Assembly (NCBI GenBank): GCA_035294465.1
Contig: DATGKW010000043.1
Location: 1-5,453, forward strand
DNA from: Paraktedonobacter sp035294465
Lineage (GTDB): Bacteria; Chloroflexota; Ktedonobacteria; Ktedonobacterales; Ktedonobacteraceae
Length of the DNA: 5,453 bases
Direction: 5' to 3'
Shown: piece after piece, positions 1-5,453 of the stretch
Layout: every line of letters begins with the position of its first letter
Numbering within the stretch: the stretch's first letter is position 1
The notes under the pieces: generated by a model
What the model was told of the DNA's origin: nothing
The model's database searches: none
Seen by the model: the letters and a program-made list of their open reading frames with translations, nothing else
Position numbers and translations under genes: made by a program

Positions 1-37
1 ATTAAAAGAGAGCGCTTCATTAACTCGTTCCCTTCGG

Positions 38-76
38 AAAATGCCCGCGAATAGATATCGCGAAACGATATCGGGC
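38..76 (-). terminator. Possible weak terminator after the 86-760 gene
   Basis: Just beyond the stop codon of the minus-strand gene, the arms GATATCG (54-60) and CGATATC (66-72) form a perfect 7-bp stem around a 5-nt loop. An outer GCCC/GGGC pair (43-46 with 73-76) extends it across a 7-nt bulge. Read on the minus strand, the structure is followed by ATTTT (42-38). The short T run and the bulge make it a weak intrinsic terminator at best. It could also be a processing hairpin. Confidence 0.35.
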
Positions 77-85
77 AGATAGTCA

Positions 86-760
86 TTACTTCACAGGCGT
101 CGCCAGGTAGGTAACAAAGAGCCCGCCAGGCTCAGTGCGTACCCCTACCGTGCAATACGTAAAACCGCCGGGCAGGCCGGCAGGCTTTTCGGCCAGTTGC
201 CGGTTCGCGCTACCCTCAAACGCCTGCGCGAAGGTCGTTACCGGCAGCCCGCCCAGATCCGCGTGCGTGACACGAATCTGCATAACGCATGCCTGCACGT
301 AGGGCTGCATATCGACCGTAAAATGCCTGGTGAGGCTTATTCCCAGCATCGAGTAAACATCGTCGCCTGTCACAACCATCATCGCCCCATTCTCCAGGTC
401 CACATTCACATTCTCAACCTTGCCAGGCAGGCCGGCGTTCGCTATATCGTTGCGCGCTATCTGCGTCAGAAACTCCTTGTTCACTTCAACAATCAGGCTC
501 CCGTGAACCGTTGGAGGAATAATTGTGACCGCCCCTTCGCCCCTCAGGCCATACCAGAAAATGGCGCCAAACCCTATAGCCACGCCAAGCAGCAGAGTGA
601 GCAGGAGCACACCACCCTTCACTATCCATGGCTTGAAGCGGCGCAGGCGGCGTGGCGCGGGCACAACCTCCAGAATATCTACCTCTATCTCTGGAAGCAG
701 AAGAGACTGTGAAGCTGTTGAATCGGACGAAGGGTCGTCTTTTGAATCCTGGCCAGCCAT
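86..760 (-). CDS. Single-pass membrane-anchored protein of unknown function, 224 aa
   Basis: I do not recognise a named family. Residues 1-45 are hydrophilic, rich in Ser and Asp early on, and end in a basic stretch RRLRRFK (37-43). One membrane helix follows at about 46-71. Residues 72-224 form a soluble domain with alternating beta-type segments. The basic stretch before the helix predicts a cytosolic N terminus and an extracytoplasmic C-terminal domain (positive-inside rule). The domain opens with a segment VNKEFLTQIARNDI (93-106), then LPGKVENVNVDLENG (111-125) and VVTGDDV (129-135). This pattern faintly recalls DUF2993/LmeA-like lipid-binding proteins, but that is a weak guess from memory. 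C158 and C203 could pair as a disulfide outside the cell. The start at 760 is preceded by AAGGAG about 12 nt upstream, slightly far but usable. The gene diverges from glnA and has no same-strand partner in the window. I am sure it is a real gene and unsure of its function. Confidence 0.8.
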   Translation of the reverse strand: MAGQDSKDDPSSDSTASQSLLLPEIEVDILEVVPAPRRLRRFKPWIVKGGVLLLTLLLGVAIGFGAIFWYGLRGEGAVTIIPPTVHGSLIVEVNKEFLTQIARNDIANAGLPGKVENVNVDLENGAMMVVTGDDVYSMLGISLTRHFTVDMQPYVQACVMQIRVTHADLGGLPVTTFAQAFEGSANRQLAEKPAGLPGGFTYCTVGVRTEPGGLFVTYLATPVK

Positions 761-925
761 GACGATATGGTACTCCTTCGGTGCTTGCTTGTGTGCCCCC
801 TATCATACCCTCTCTGCCTGCTTCATGCAAGCCTCCGCCAATTCTGTGCAGAGGAAGAAGGTCCTCTCGTTTCTGACAGCACTTTTGTGCATACTGCCCA
901 AAAAAGGCTGAGTATCTTTCGGGCA

Positions 926-958
926 ATCTAACTGTAGTATTCCTGGTACGCGTTAGAT
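926..958. promoter_or_regulatory. Inverted repeat upstream of glnA, possible operator
   Basis: Perfect 7-bp arms ATCTAAC (926-932) and GTTAGAT (952-958) are separated by 19 bases, so the arm centres lie 26 bp apart. That is roughly two and a half helical turns, compatible with a dimeric regulator, although the spacer is long. The site is 150 nt before the glnA start. It does not match the Bacillus TnrA/GlnR consensus TGTNAN7TNACA. A repeat of this size can arise by chance. Confidence 0.2.
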
Positions 959-979
959 ACCATTAAGACCAAAGGGAGA

Positions 980-1111
980 ATGGGTTGTGTTCGCTACAAC
1001 CTATCCATTCGATTATTCTATTCATTTACAGCCATCAACGAGCAATCAATGAAATTGCTCATACCAGCAATGGAGCCGGATGGAAGAGAAAGAGAGAGCG
1101 CGAAACGATGA
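980..1111 (+). CDS. Possible 43-codon upstream open frame overlapping the glnA start
   Basis: An ATG at 980 opens a frame of 43 codons that stays open to a TGA at 1109-1111. This stop overlaps the glnA ATG in the arrangement ATGA, the classic geometry of translational coupling. The product would begin MGCVRYNLSI and end in a charged tail, GRERESAKR. I recognise no family, and it has no obvious run of regulatory codons such as Gln or Glu. AAGGGAG (972-978) sits only 1 nt before this ATG, too close for a normal ribosome binding site. Internal ATGs at 1049 and 1070 share the frame and would give shorter peptides with the same stop. A frame this long has a fair chance of arising at random, so it is listed as a candidate only. 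Confidence 0.2.
   Translation: MGCVRYNLSIRLFYSFTAINEQSMKLLIPAMEPDGRERESAKR
1040..1060 (+). promoter_or_regulatory. Hairpin in the presumed glnA leader
   Basis: GAGCAAT (1040-1046) and ATTGCTC (1054-1060) form a perfect 7-bp stem with the 7-nt loop CAATGAA, ending 47 nt before the glnA start. It lies inside the possible upstream open frame. No T run follows, so it is not a terminator. It could influence leader translation or mRNA stability, or be incidental. Confidence 0.25.
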
Positions 1112-2544
1112 CCCCAGAAGAAGTCCTTGCATTCGCAGAAAAGCACGGAGCGAAGTTCGTAGACCTTAAATTCGTTGATCTGCCGGGCACGTGGCAGCAC
1201 TTCAGTATCCCGATCCGCCAGCTTGAAGTGGACACGTTCGTTGAGGGGGTGCCCTTTGACGGCTCCAGTCTGCGCGGCTACCAATCCATCAACGAAAGCG
1301 ACATGCATGTCATTCCCGATCCAGAGACTGCCGTTCTTGATCCTTTCACTGCCGTACCCACGTTGAGCCTGGTTTGCACCATTGCGCATCCCGGACCCAA
1401 AGGCCCCAAGACGCCTTATAGTCGCGATCCGCGCTATATCGCCAGCAAGGCCGAAGCATACCTCAAAGAGACGGGCATCGCCGATACCGCTTATTTCGGC
1501 CCTGAGGCTGAATTCTTTGTCTTCGATAACGTGCGCTATCAATCTAGCGATAACATTCAGTATGCGGAGGTAGACTCGGAGGAGGCACACTGGAACAGTC
1601 ACCGCGATGGAACAGTCAAGGCGAACCTGGGCCACCACAACCGCGTCAAGGAAGGCTATTTCCCGGTCCCACCGAACGATACCTTGCAGGACCTGCGCAC
1701 CGAGATGGTTGCTACCCTTGAGTCGCTGGGCATTCCGGTTGAAGCTTTCCACCACGAAGTCGCTGCTTCCGGTCAGAACGAGATTGACTTCCGCTTCAAT
1801 ACGCTGCTCAGAACGGCCGATAATCTTTTGATGTACAAATATGTCGTCAAGAATGTCGCGAAGAAACATGGAAAGACAGCCACGTTTATGCCCAAACCGG
1901 TCTTCGGCGACAACGGCTCCGGCATGCATACGCACCAGAGCCTGTGGAAGAATGAAAAGCCGCTTTTTTACGATGAAGACGGCTATGCTGGCCTCTCGCA
2001 GCTTGCTCGCTACTACATTGGCGGCCTTCTGACTCATGCTCCCTCGATCCTGGCTATTGGAGCCAGCACCACCAACAGCTATAAGCGCCTGGTGCCGGGC
2101 TTCGAGGCTCCCGTGAACCTGGTTTTCTCAAAGGGCAACCGCAGCGCGGCAGTGCGCATTCCTCTCACATGGAATCCGGCCGCCAAGCGCCTTGAGTTCC
2201 GCCCACCCGATGCGGCCTCCAATCCCTACCTGCTCTTCTCTGCCCTGCTCATGGCAGGTCTGGACGGCATCCAGAAGGAGATCGAGCCTTCCGAGCACGG
2301 CTTTGGTCCCATCGACAAGAACCTGTACGAGCTTTCAAAAGCAGAGATGTGCGAAATCAAGAGCGTGCCCGGCTCGCTGCACGCGGCGCTGGATGCCCTC
2401 GAAGATGACCACGAATACCTGCTCGAAGGTGGTGTCTTCACCACCGATGTGCTTGAGCATTATGTCGAGTTCAAACGCGAGCAGGCCAACGAGTCCAGCC
2501 TGCGGCCAACTCCGTTCGAGTTCTCGCTCTATTATGATGCCTAG
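1108..2544 (+). CDS. glnA: Glutamine synthetase, type I (478 aa)
   Basis: This cytosolic enzyme joins ammonia to glutamate using ATP to make glutamine, the entry step of nitrogen assimilation. Family members work as dodecamers. The protein is complete and of usual length. It has an N-terminal beta-grasp domain (about 14-98, with the DGSS loop at 51-54) and a C-terminal catalytic domain (about 105-478). Visible active-site motifs are GPEAEFF (131-137, metal-binding E133 and E135), GQNE (222-225, E225), GDNGSGMHTH (267-276, H274), the flap TTNSYKRLVPGFEAP (321-335, E333), NRSAAVRIP (344-352), and RLEFRPPD (361-368). An insertion around 141-182 and the NLYEL motif with Y407, matching the adenylylated tyrosine of E. 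coli GlnA, place it with the GSI-beta type. Whether it is adenylylated here depends on a GlnE elsewhere. The frame is open upstream to a TTG at 985, but homology starts at MTPEEVLAFAEKHG, so ATG 1108 is chosen. No clear Shine-Dalgarno precedes it, only a GA-rich run. A strong terminator follows, and no nitrogen-regulatory gene is adjacent. Confidence 0.97.
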   Translation: MTPEEVLAFAEKHGAKFVDLKFVDLPGTWQHFSIPIRQLEVDTFVEGVPFDGSSLRGYQSINESDMHVIPDPETAVLDPFTAVPTLSLVCTIAHPGPKGPKTPYSRDPRYIASKAEAYLKETGIADTAYFGPEAEFFVFDNVRYQSSDNIQYAEVDSEEAHWNSHRDGTVKANLGHHNRVKEGYFPVPPNDTLQDLRTEMVATLESLGIPVEAFHHEVAASGQNEIDFRFNTLLRTADNLLMYKYVVKNVAKKHGKTATFMPKPVFGDNGSGMHTHQSLWKNEKPLFYDEDGYAGLSQLARYYIGGLLTHAPSILAIGASTTNSYKRLVPGFEAPVNLVFSKGNRSAAVRIPLTWNPAAKRLEFRPPDAASNPYLLFSALLMAGLDGIQKEIEPSEHGFGPIDKNLYELSKAEMCEIKSVPGSLHAALDALEDDHEYLLEGGVFTTDVLEHYVEFKREQANESSLRPTPFEFSLYYDA

Positions 2545-2586
2545 ACCGTATCGGCCAGCGCTCTTTTAAAGTGGTGGTTAGTCAAA

Positions 2587-2619
2587 AGTATCCCGGCTTG
2601 CGAGCCGGGATACTACTTT
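2587..2619 (+). terminator. Intrinsic terminator of glnA
   Basis: A perfect 12-bp stem, AGTATCCCGGCT (2587-2598) with AGCCGGGATACT (2603-2614), closes on the 4-nt loop TGCG. It starts 42 nt after the glnA stop and is followed by ACTTT. The T run is short, but the long GC-containing stem and its place make termination very likely. It separates glnA from the downstream gene. Confidence 0.85.
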
Positions 2620-2658
2620 GTGTGGATACGCGTTTCAGCTATGGATATGCGCGCATGG

Positions 2659-2667
2659 TGATACAAT
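2659..2667 (+). promoter_or_regulatory. Extended -10 promoter for rusA
   Basis: TGATACAAT matches the extended -10 pattern TGnTATAAT with one mismatch. It lies 34 nt before the rusA start and after the glnA terminator, which is where an independent promoter is needed. No good -35 box is present at 16-18 bp, as is common for extended -10 promoters. Transcription would begin near 2674, giving a leader of about 28 nt. Confidence 0.5.
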
Positions 2668-2687
2668 ATCCCTGGAAGAACTATGCG

Positions 2688-2695
2688 AAAGGAGG
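2688..2695 (+). promoter_or_regulatory. Ribosome binding site that fixes the rusA start
   Basis: AAAGGAGG is a near-perfect Shine-Dalgarno sequence, 6 nt before the ATG at 2702. It decides that start over the longer frame from 2618, which would begin within the tail of the glnA terminator and upstream of the promoter. Confidence 0.85.
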
Positions 2696-2701
2696 CGCTC
2701 T

Positions 2702-3154
2702 ATGTCCATACAACGCGCGAGTAGACCAGTAATCCTGCGTCTCGACTTGCCGCTACCACCCAGCGTCAATGAGCAATACGCGACGGTCAACGGTCGGCGC
2801 ATCAGCACGCTCGTCGCCAGGCACTTCAAAGAGGCGGTCAAAAAGAAAATTCACGAGCTTGAACAGAGCGGACAGCTAACCCTCGACATCTACAAACGAC
2901 TCCGCGAAGGCTACCTGGCTCTCCTGCTGCTCTTCTATTTTGAGACGCCTCTCAGGCGCGATCTGGACGGAGGACTCAAGATCACCCAGGACGCTCTTTG
3001 CACAGCCCTCGGCCTGAACGACAACCGCGTGGTGAGCGTCCATCTTCTCAAATACATTGACCCTCGACGCCCGCGCCTGGAGGTGGAACTGGAGACGCTG
3101 GACGATTGGCAGTTCGATGAAGAGTACGTCGTGCTGCCACAAACTCGGCAATAG
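2702..3154 (+). CDS. rusA: RusA-family Holliday-junction resolvase (150 aa)
   Basis: RusA enzymes are small dimeric, metal-dependent endonucleases that cut four-way DNA junctions symmetrically during recombination and repair. The protein opens with a beta strand and LPLPPSVNEQY (16-26), matching the LPxPPSxNxxY start of the family. A helix (about 38-58) follows, then a hydrophobic strand LALLLLFYF (72-80). The catalytic region is RRDLDGGLKITQDAL (85-99), with D87 and D89 fitting the paired acidic residues D70/D72 of E. coli RusA. K93 fits K76, with the same spacing, and D107 in GLNDNRV fits D91. The C-terminal strand is about 125-132, followed by an acidic tail. Length is close to the family norm of about 120-150. 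All expected catalytic residues are present, so it is probably active. RusA genes are often phage-borne, but nothing else here is phage-like. The gene is monocistronic, lies downstream of the glnA terminator, and converges on the next gene across 64 bp. Confidence 0.88.
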   Translation: MSIQRASRPVILRLDLPLPPSVNEQYATVNGRRISTLVARHFKEAVKKKIHELEQSGQLTLDIYKRLREGYLALLLLFYFETPLRRDLDGGLKITQDALCTALGLNDNRVVSVHLLKYIDPRRPRLEVELETLDDWQFDEEYVVLPQTRQ

Positions 3155-3218
3155 CAATCGAACGACCTCGCATTCGCTCGCACCCAGTCCATATACAGGC
3201 TCAGACGCACAATACCAG

Positions 3219-4793
3219 CTACTCCAGAGCATGCTTCTGACAGGAGTCACTCCCATCATTATTATCATCGTGCGGCGGGCTGAACGCAACGGAAGTCATA
3301 TCGCTACAATTGATGACACTATCGCTCGTTTGCAGATGCTCTACGATGTAGTTAATAAATGAAGTTGTAAGGCCATTAGGAGATTGGCGAGTATACATAT
3401 GCTCGATGGCCCAGAATGGGTATTCACCTCGCTCAACCTGAGACGCCGTAGGGCCATAGCCATTGATATCCACTATCGTTACCGACCCACTGCTCCTGAT
3501 ATCGCTCAGGTCCGCAAAACCAATCGCGCCCGGCGTATTAGCAACTGCCGTGATAACCTGCTGTGAACTCCCAACAGGCACCGCCCCCGCCGGTGTGGGT
3601 GGGTAAGGCTCCTGCAGTACATACTTCGCAAAGGACGCCTGCGTTCCTGATATCTGCGCACCACCTTGTGTCGAGCGTTCGACTACTCTGATCGGCGTGT
3701 CTGGCAGACACGAGGCAAACTTGTGCCATACCAGCGAATCTCCGGCGTTGTAGATCTGCCGAAGCTGCGACGTGTCTAACGTGAGAAAGTTCCCACACTG
3801 CATCACCAGCGACTTATTCACAATCAGCGCGAAGATGATCACTCCGACCTGATGATCTACCAGGTCAGGATAAGGAGGAGTGAGAATGGGGTCGGTAGAA
3901 CGAATTTCAGAATCGGCAATTTGTCCTCTCCCACTCTCCACGTAGCCAAGGCCCGCGCCGCTGCCTGGAGCATCTGAGGAAATGGTTACAGTTGATATAG
4001 CGGATGGACAAATCGTATTGTAGTTCGTCTGTTCTATCTGCACAGTAGGCGCAAAGGAGGTTGAGCCGACTACCTTGATCGAGCCAAGCGCGCAGCTACC
4101 CTGAGCATACGCAGTGATCAGAGGAAAACTTGAAAGGAGGATTCCCAGGACAAAAGCGATACACAACCCTATCGCAACAGTGCGCCCACTGAGAAGGCGT
4201 GGTGCAGGCGCATACTGTTTGATCTCGCCATCCTTGATCTGTCCCCTAACCTTCATGGTGGCACTGTCCCGTTTATCAGCCATCAGCAACACCCTCAAAG
4301 AGAGAGAGTCCCGAGGATTAAGCAGCGGGGGACGCAAGGTCATTGACCGCAGCCCAACGTCGTCGATTGAGAGCATACTTCTGAGCTGGCCTACCGGAAG
4401 CCTGGCCGCGACGCCTGTATCCTGGACTTCACAGCTAATTAAGGGACGAGGATAGGGAGGAGAAAAGAACTCAAATGTGGGATTATGCGGATAATCCTGC
4501 GGAGTAATTGCTGTATTTCCAGCATTGAGTAGTTTAATCACAAAAACGCGCACATTGGTCACGGGCCGTCCGTTCACCAGAAGCGAAACGGTGGATGAAG
4601 AAACGTCCTTATCCAGATTCACAACTGAAGAGTTCGACGCGATCTCATAGGTCAGCACTTTCCTCTGCTGGCTGTGGGCTGCTATGAAGATCGTGACGAG
4701 AATGGCCAGAGCAGAAAGCACCAGCGAACCTACACCAATCCAGAATTGCGGATCACTCAAGTTGCTGTCGGCAAGTACGCTAAATATGTGCAT
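3219..4793 (-). CDS. Two-TM membrane protein with cytosolic domain and PstS-like solute-binding domain (524 aa)
   Basis: Four parts are visible: a membrane helix (about 17-39), a beta-rich soluble domain (about 45-198), a second helix (about 204-229), and an extracytoplasmic region. Basic residues after helix 1 (QQRK) and before helix 2 (RLLSGR) put the middle domain in the cytosol and the C-terminal part outside. The C-terminal part (about 238-495) resembles phosphate-type periplasmic binding proteins (PstS, PBP-like). Motifs are VVGSTSFAPT (241-250), GSGAGLGYVESGRG (277-290), QIADSEI (291-297), LRQIYNAGD (344-352), RSTQGGAQ (373-380) and GAIGFADLSDI (422-432). Where PstS often has RSDGSGT it has RSTQGGAQ, so the ligand may not be phosphate. 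The middle domain, beginning RKVLTYEI (44-51) with a later KLLNAGNTAI (87-96), looks like a domain of unknown function seen in other bacterial membrane proteins, from memory. The tail is acidic (HDDNNDGSD, 508-516). No lipobox and no pstCAB neighbours are present, which argues against a plain transport role. A sensor or scaffold is my inference. GAGGG lies 11 nt before the chosen ATG. Confidence 0.8.
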   Translation of the reverse strand: MHIFSVLADSNLSDPQFWIGVGSLVLSALAILVTIFIAAHSQQRKVLTYEIASNSSVVNLDKDVSSSTVSLLVNGRPVTNVRVFVIKLLNAGNTAITPQDYPHNPTFEFFSPPYPRPLISCEVQDTGVAARLPVGQLRSMLSIDDVGLRSMTLRPPLLNPRDSLSLRVLLMADKRDSATMKVRGQIKDGEIKQYAPAPRLLSGRTVAIGLCIAFVLGILLSSFPLITAYAQGSCALGSIKVVGSTSFAPTVQIEQTNYNTICPSAISTVTISSDAPGSGAGLGYVESGRGQIADSEIRSTDPILTPPYPDLVDHQVGVIIFALIVNKSLVMQCGNFLTLDTSQLRQIYNAGDSLVWHKFASCLPDTPIRVVERSTQGGAQISGTQASFAKYVLQEPYPPTPAGAVPVGSSQQVITAVANTPGAIGFADLSDIRSSGSVTIVDINGYGPTASQVERGEYPFWAIEHMYTRQSPNGLTTSFINYIVEHLQTSDSVINCSDMTSVAFSPPHDDNNDGSDSCQKHALE

Positions 4794-5112
4794 ACATCAT
4801 CATTCCCTCGTAATCTAGATTCCTTGCTAACGATCTATTTGTTCTACTAAAAAGACGAATGGATAGGGAATAATTCTAGAGTTTTAACATTCCTTAAATA
4901 AAAATATTACACCCCCTTAATGAAAGGAGAAGAGCAACCCATCTTCCGCCCCTGGAGAGAAAACCATGACAGTCGGACAATGGCACAAAGAGACCGATAG
5001 CTCAATCAGGCAAGTTTTTTTGCAAGCCTGTTGTAAATTGGAAACAAATATGCCCTCGTCCTTGTTTCTAAAAGGTAGACAGAGTAATTCAGAAAGGATA
5101 AGATGGCGCCAT
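4794..5112. other. AT-rich divergent spacer between the PstS-like gene and msrB
   Basis: About 319 bases. Positions 4801-4915 are markedly AT-rich, contrasting with the flanking genes, and probably hold both promoters. Distant short arms ATTCCCT (4802-4808) and AGGGAAT (4865-4871) form an inverted repeat, and TCTAGA occurs twice (4814-4819 and 4875-4880). From 4924 onward the plus-strand frame of msrB is open, with an ATG at 4966 that has a good ribosome binding site. A run of seven T (5015-5021) sits between weak arms CAGGC (5007-5011) and GCCTG (5026-5030). I see no RNA gene. Confidence 0.5.
4884..4910 (+). promoter_or_regulatory. Possible promoter toward msrB
   Basis: TTAACA (4884-4889) matches the -35 consensus at five of six positions. 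TATTAC (4905-4910) matches the -10 consensus at four of six, with a 15-bp spacer that is shorter than ideal. It lies in the most AT-rich part of the divergent spacer. The call is weak. Confidence 0.22.
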
Positions 5113-5453
5113 ATGGAAAACGATCTACGCACTATGCCAGAGAGCTACTGGCAAGAGAAGCTCACGCCCGAACAGTATAACGTTTGCCGGCTCAAAGGGA
5201 CCGAACGCGCTTTCACCGGCAAACTCTACTACAATCACGAGGCCGGCATTTATCAATGCGTGGCCTGTGGGCAACCCCTTTTCTCATCCGAGCACAAGTT
5301 TGAGTCGGGATCGGGCTGGCCAAGCTTTGATCGCCCGCTTGCCGAGGGCACGGTCGAACTCCACGAGGACCGCTCGCTCTTTATGCGCCGCACCGAGGTT
5401 GTCTGTAAAAAGTGCGGCTCGCACCTGGGGCATGTCTTTGACGACGGTCCACA
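5113..5453 (+). CDS. msrB: Peptide-methionine (R)-S-oxide reductase MsrB, 3' end cut by window
   Basis: MsrB reduces the R form of methionine sulfoxide in proteins back to methionine, usually with thioredoxin as electron donor. The visible 113 residues match the family: LTPEQYNVCRLKGTERAFTG (17-36), YQCVACGQPLF (47-57), SGSGWPSF (65-72), and VCKKCGSHLGHVFDDGP (97-113). C49, C52, C98 and C101 form the structural zinc site. The catalytic cysteine in the RYCxN motif lies beyond the window. Position 67 is Ser where many family members, including E. coli MsrB (SGCGWPSF), carry the resolving Cys, so reduction must use another cysteine or act directly on the sulfenic acid. C25 is a visible candidate. 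ATG 5113 is chosen from family length, but its ribosome binding site is poor (AAGGA about 14 nt away). An in-frame ATG at 4966 with GGAGAG 6 nt upstream would add 49 residues of unrecognised sequence, and in-frame ATGs also occur at 5050 and 5134. No fused MsrA domain is visible. Confidence 0.92.
   Translation, partial: MENDLRTMPESYWQEKLTPEQYNVCRLKGTERAFTGKLYYNHEAGIYQCVACGQPLFSSEHKFESGSGWPSFDRPLAEGTVELHEDRSLFMRRTEVVCKKCGSHLGHVFDDGP

Larger units (their letters stand above)
761..1107. other. Divergent intergenic region between the membrane-protein gene and glnA
   Basis: These 347 bases must hold the promoters for both flanking genes, but I see no convincing -35/-10 pair for either. They contain three small inverted repeats: AGAGGA/TCCTCT at 850-867, a bulged stem ATACTGCC with GGC-tg-AGTAT at 891-915, and ATCTAAC/GTTAGAT at 926-958. 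Near glnA lie a polypurine stretch AAAGGGAGA (971-979), a hairpin (1040-1060) and a short open frame that ends on the glnA start codon. The polypurine stretch resembles a ribosome binding site for a codon around 985, not for the glnA start. I see no known riboswitch. Confidence 0.6.

Noticed and set aside
197..712. A 171-codon plus-strand frame opposite the membrane-protein gene
   Set aside because: Its Arg/His-rich product shows no coherent domain, while the minus-strand product has a clean membrane helix and a plausible soluble domain.
985..1107. N-terminal extension of glutamine synthetase from TTG 985, which has AAAGGGAG at a 6-nt spacing
   Set aside because: Type I glutamine synthetases begin at the equivalent of ATG 1108, the extra 41 residues have no counterpart in the family, and the resulting length would be unusual.
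761..1107. A glutamine riboswitch ahead of glnA
   Set aside because: I could not find the conserved core of the glnA or downstream-peptide RNA motifs, and the hairpins present are short and isolated.
1018..2037. A 339-codon open frame on the minus strand opposite glnA
   Set aside because: It lies wholly antisense to a certain gene, its product shows no recognisable family or domain pattern, and long antisense frames are common opposite biased-codon genes.
2192..2569. A 125-codon plus-strand frame inside the 3' half of glnA
   Set aside because: It is an alternative frame of a conserved enzyme and gives a low-complexity Ser/Arg/Pro-rich product typical of a shadow frame.
2618..2701. Longer rusA product starting at 2618
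   Set aside because: That start lies at the end of the glnA terminator and upstream of the likely rusA promoter, while ATG 2702 has a near-perfect Shine-Dalgarno.
4917..5132. A 71-codon minus-strand frame in the spacer and msrB start
   Set aside because: It shows no recognised family and overlaps the msrB start region, which is better supported on the plus strand.

Overview
The window carries five protein-coding genes and looks like an ordinary chromosomal stretch of a free-living bacterium with moderate GC. The mix of genes and the style of the two membrane-anchored proteins resemble Chloroflexota, perhaps Ktedonobacteria. That is an impression from the proteins, not a demonstrated placement. 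I see no rRNA, tRNA, CRISPR array, insertion sequence or phage structural gene.

Layout from left to right. (1) Positions 86-760, minus strand: a 224-residue single-pass membrane protein with a cytosolic tail and an extracytoplasmic domain of unknown function, followed by a possible weak terminator at 38-76. (2) Positions 761-1107: a divergent intergenic region with an inverted repeat and a hairpin. It also holds a 43-codon open frame (980-1111) whose stop overlaps the glnA start codon. (3) Positions 1108-2544, plus strand: a complete type I glutamine synthetase (glnA), closed by a strong 12-bp hairpin terminator at 2587-2619. (4) Positions 2702-3154, plus strand: a small RusA-family Holliday-junction resolvase with its own extended -10 promoter and an excellent ribosome binding site. 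(5) Positions 3219-4793, minus strand, convergent with rusA: a 524-residue protein with two membrane segments, a predicted cytosolic beta-rich domain and an extracytoplasmic PstS-like solute-binding domain. (6) Positions 4794-5112: an AT-rich divergent spacer. (7) From 5113 to the window end, plus strand: msrB, methionine sulfoxide reductase B, cut by the window edge before its catalytic cysteine motif.

The genes do not form one operon. Strands alternate, glnA is sealed off by a terminator, and rusA has its own promoter. The functions are separate: nitrogen assimilation, recombination, a possible ligand-sensing membrane protein, and repair of oxidised protein. The least conventional items are the PstS-like protein, whose layout suggests a membrane sensor or scaffold rather than a transporter's free binding protein, and the short open frame that overlaps the glnA start. 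Neither is strong evidence for a new system.
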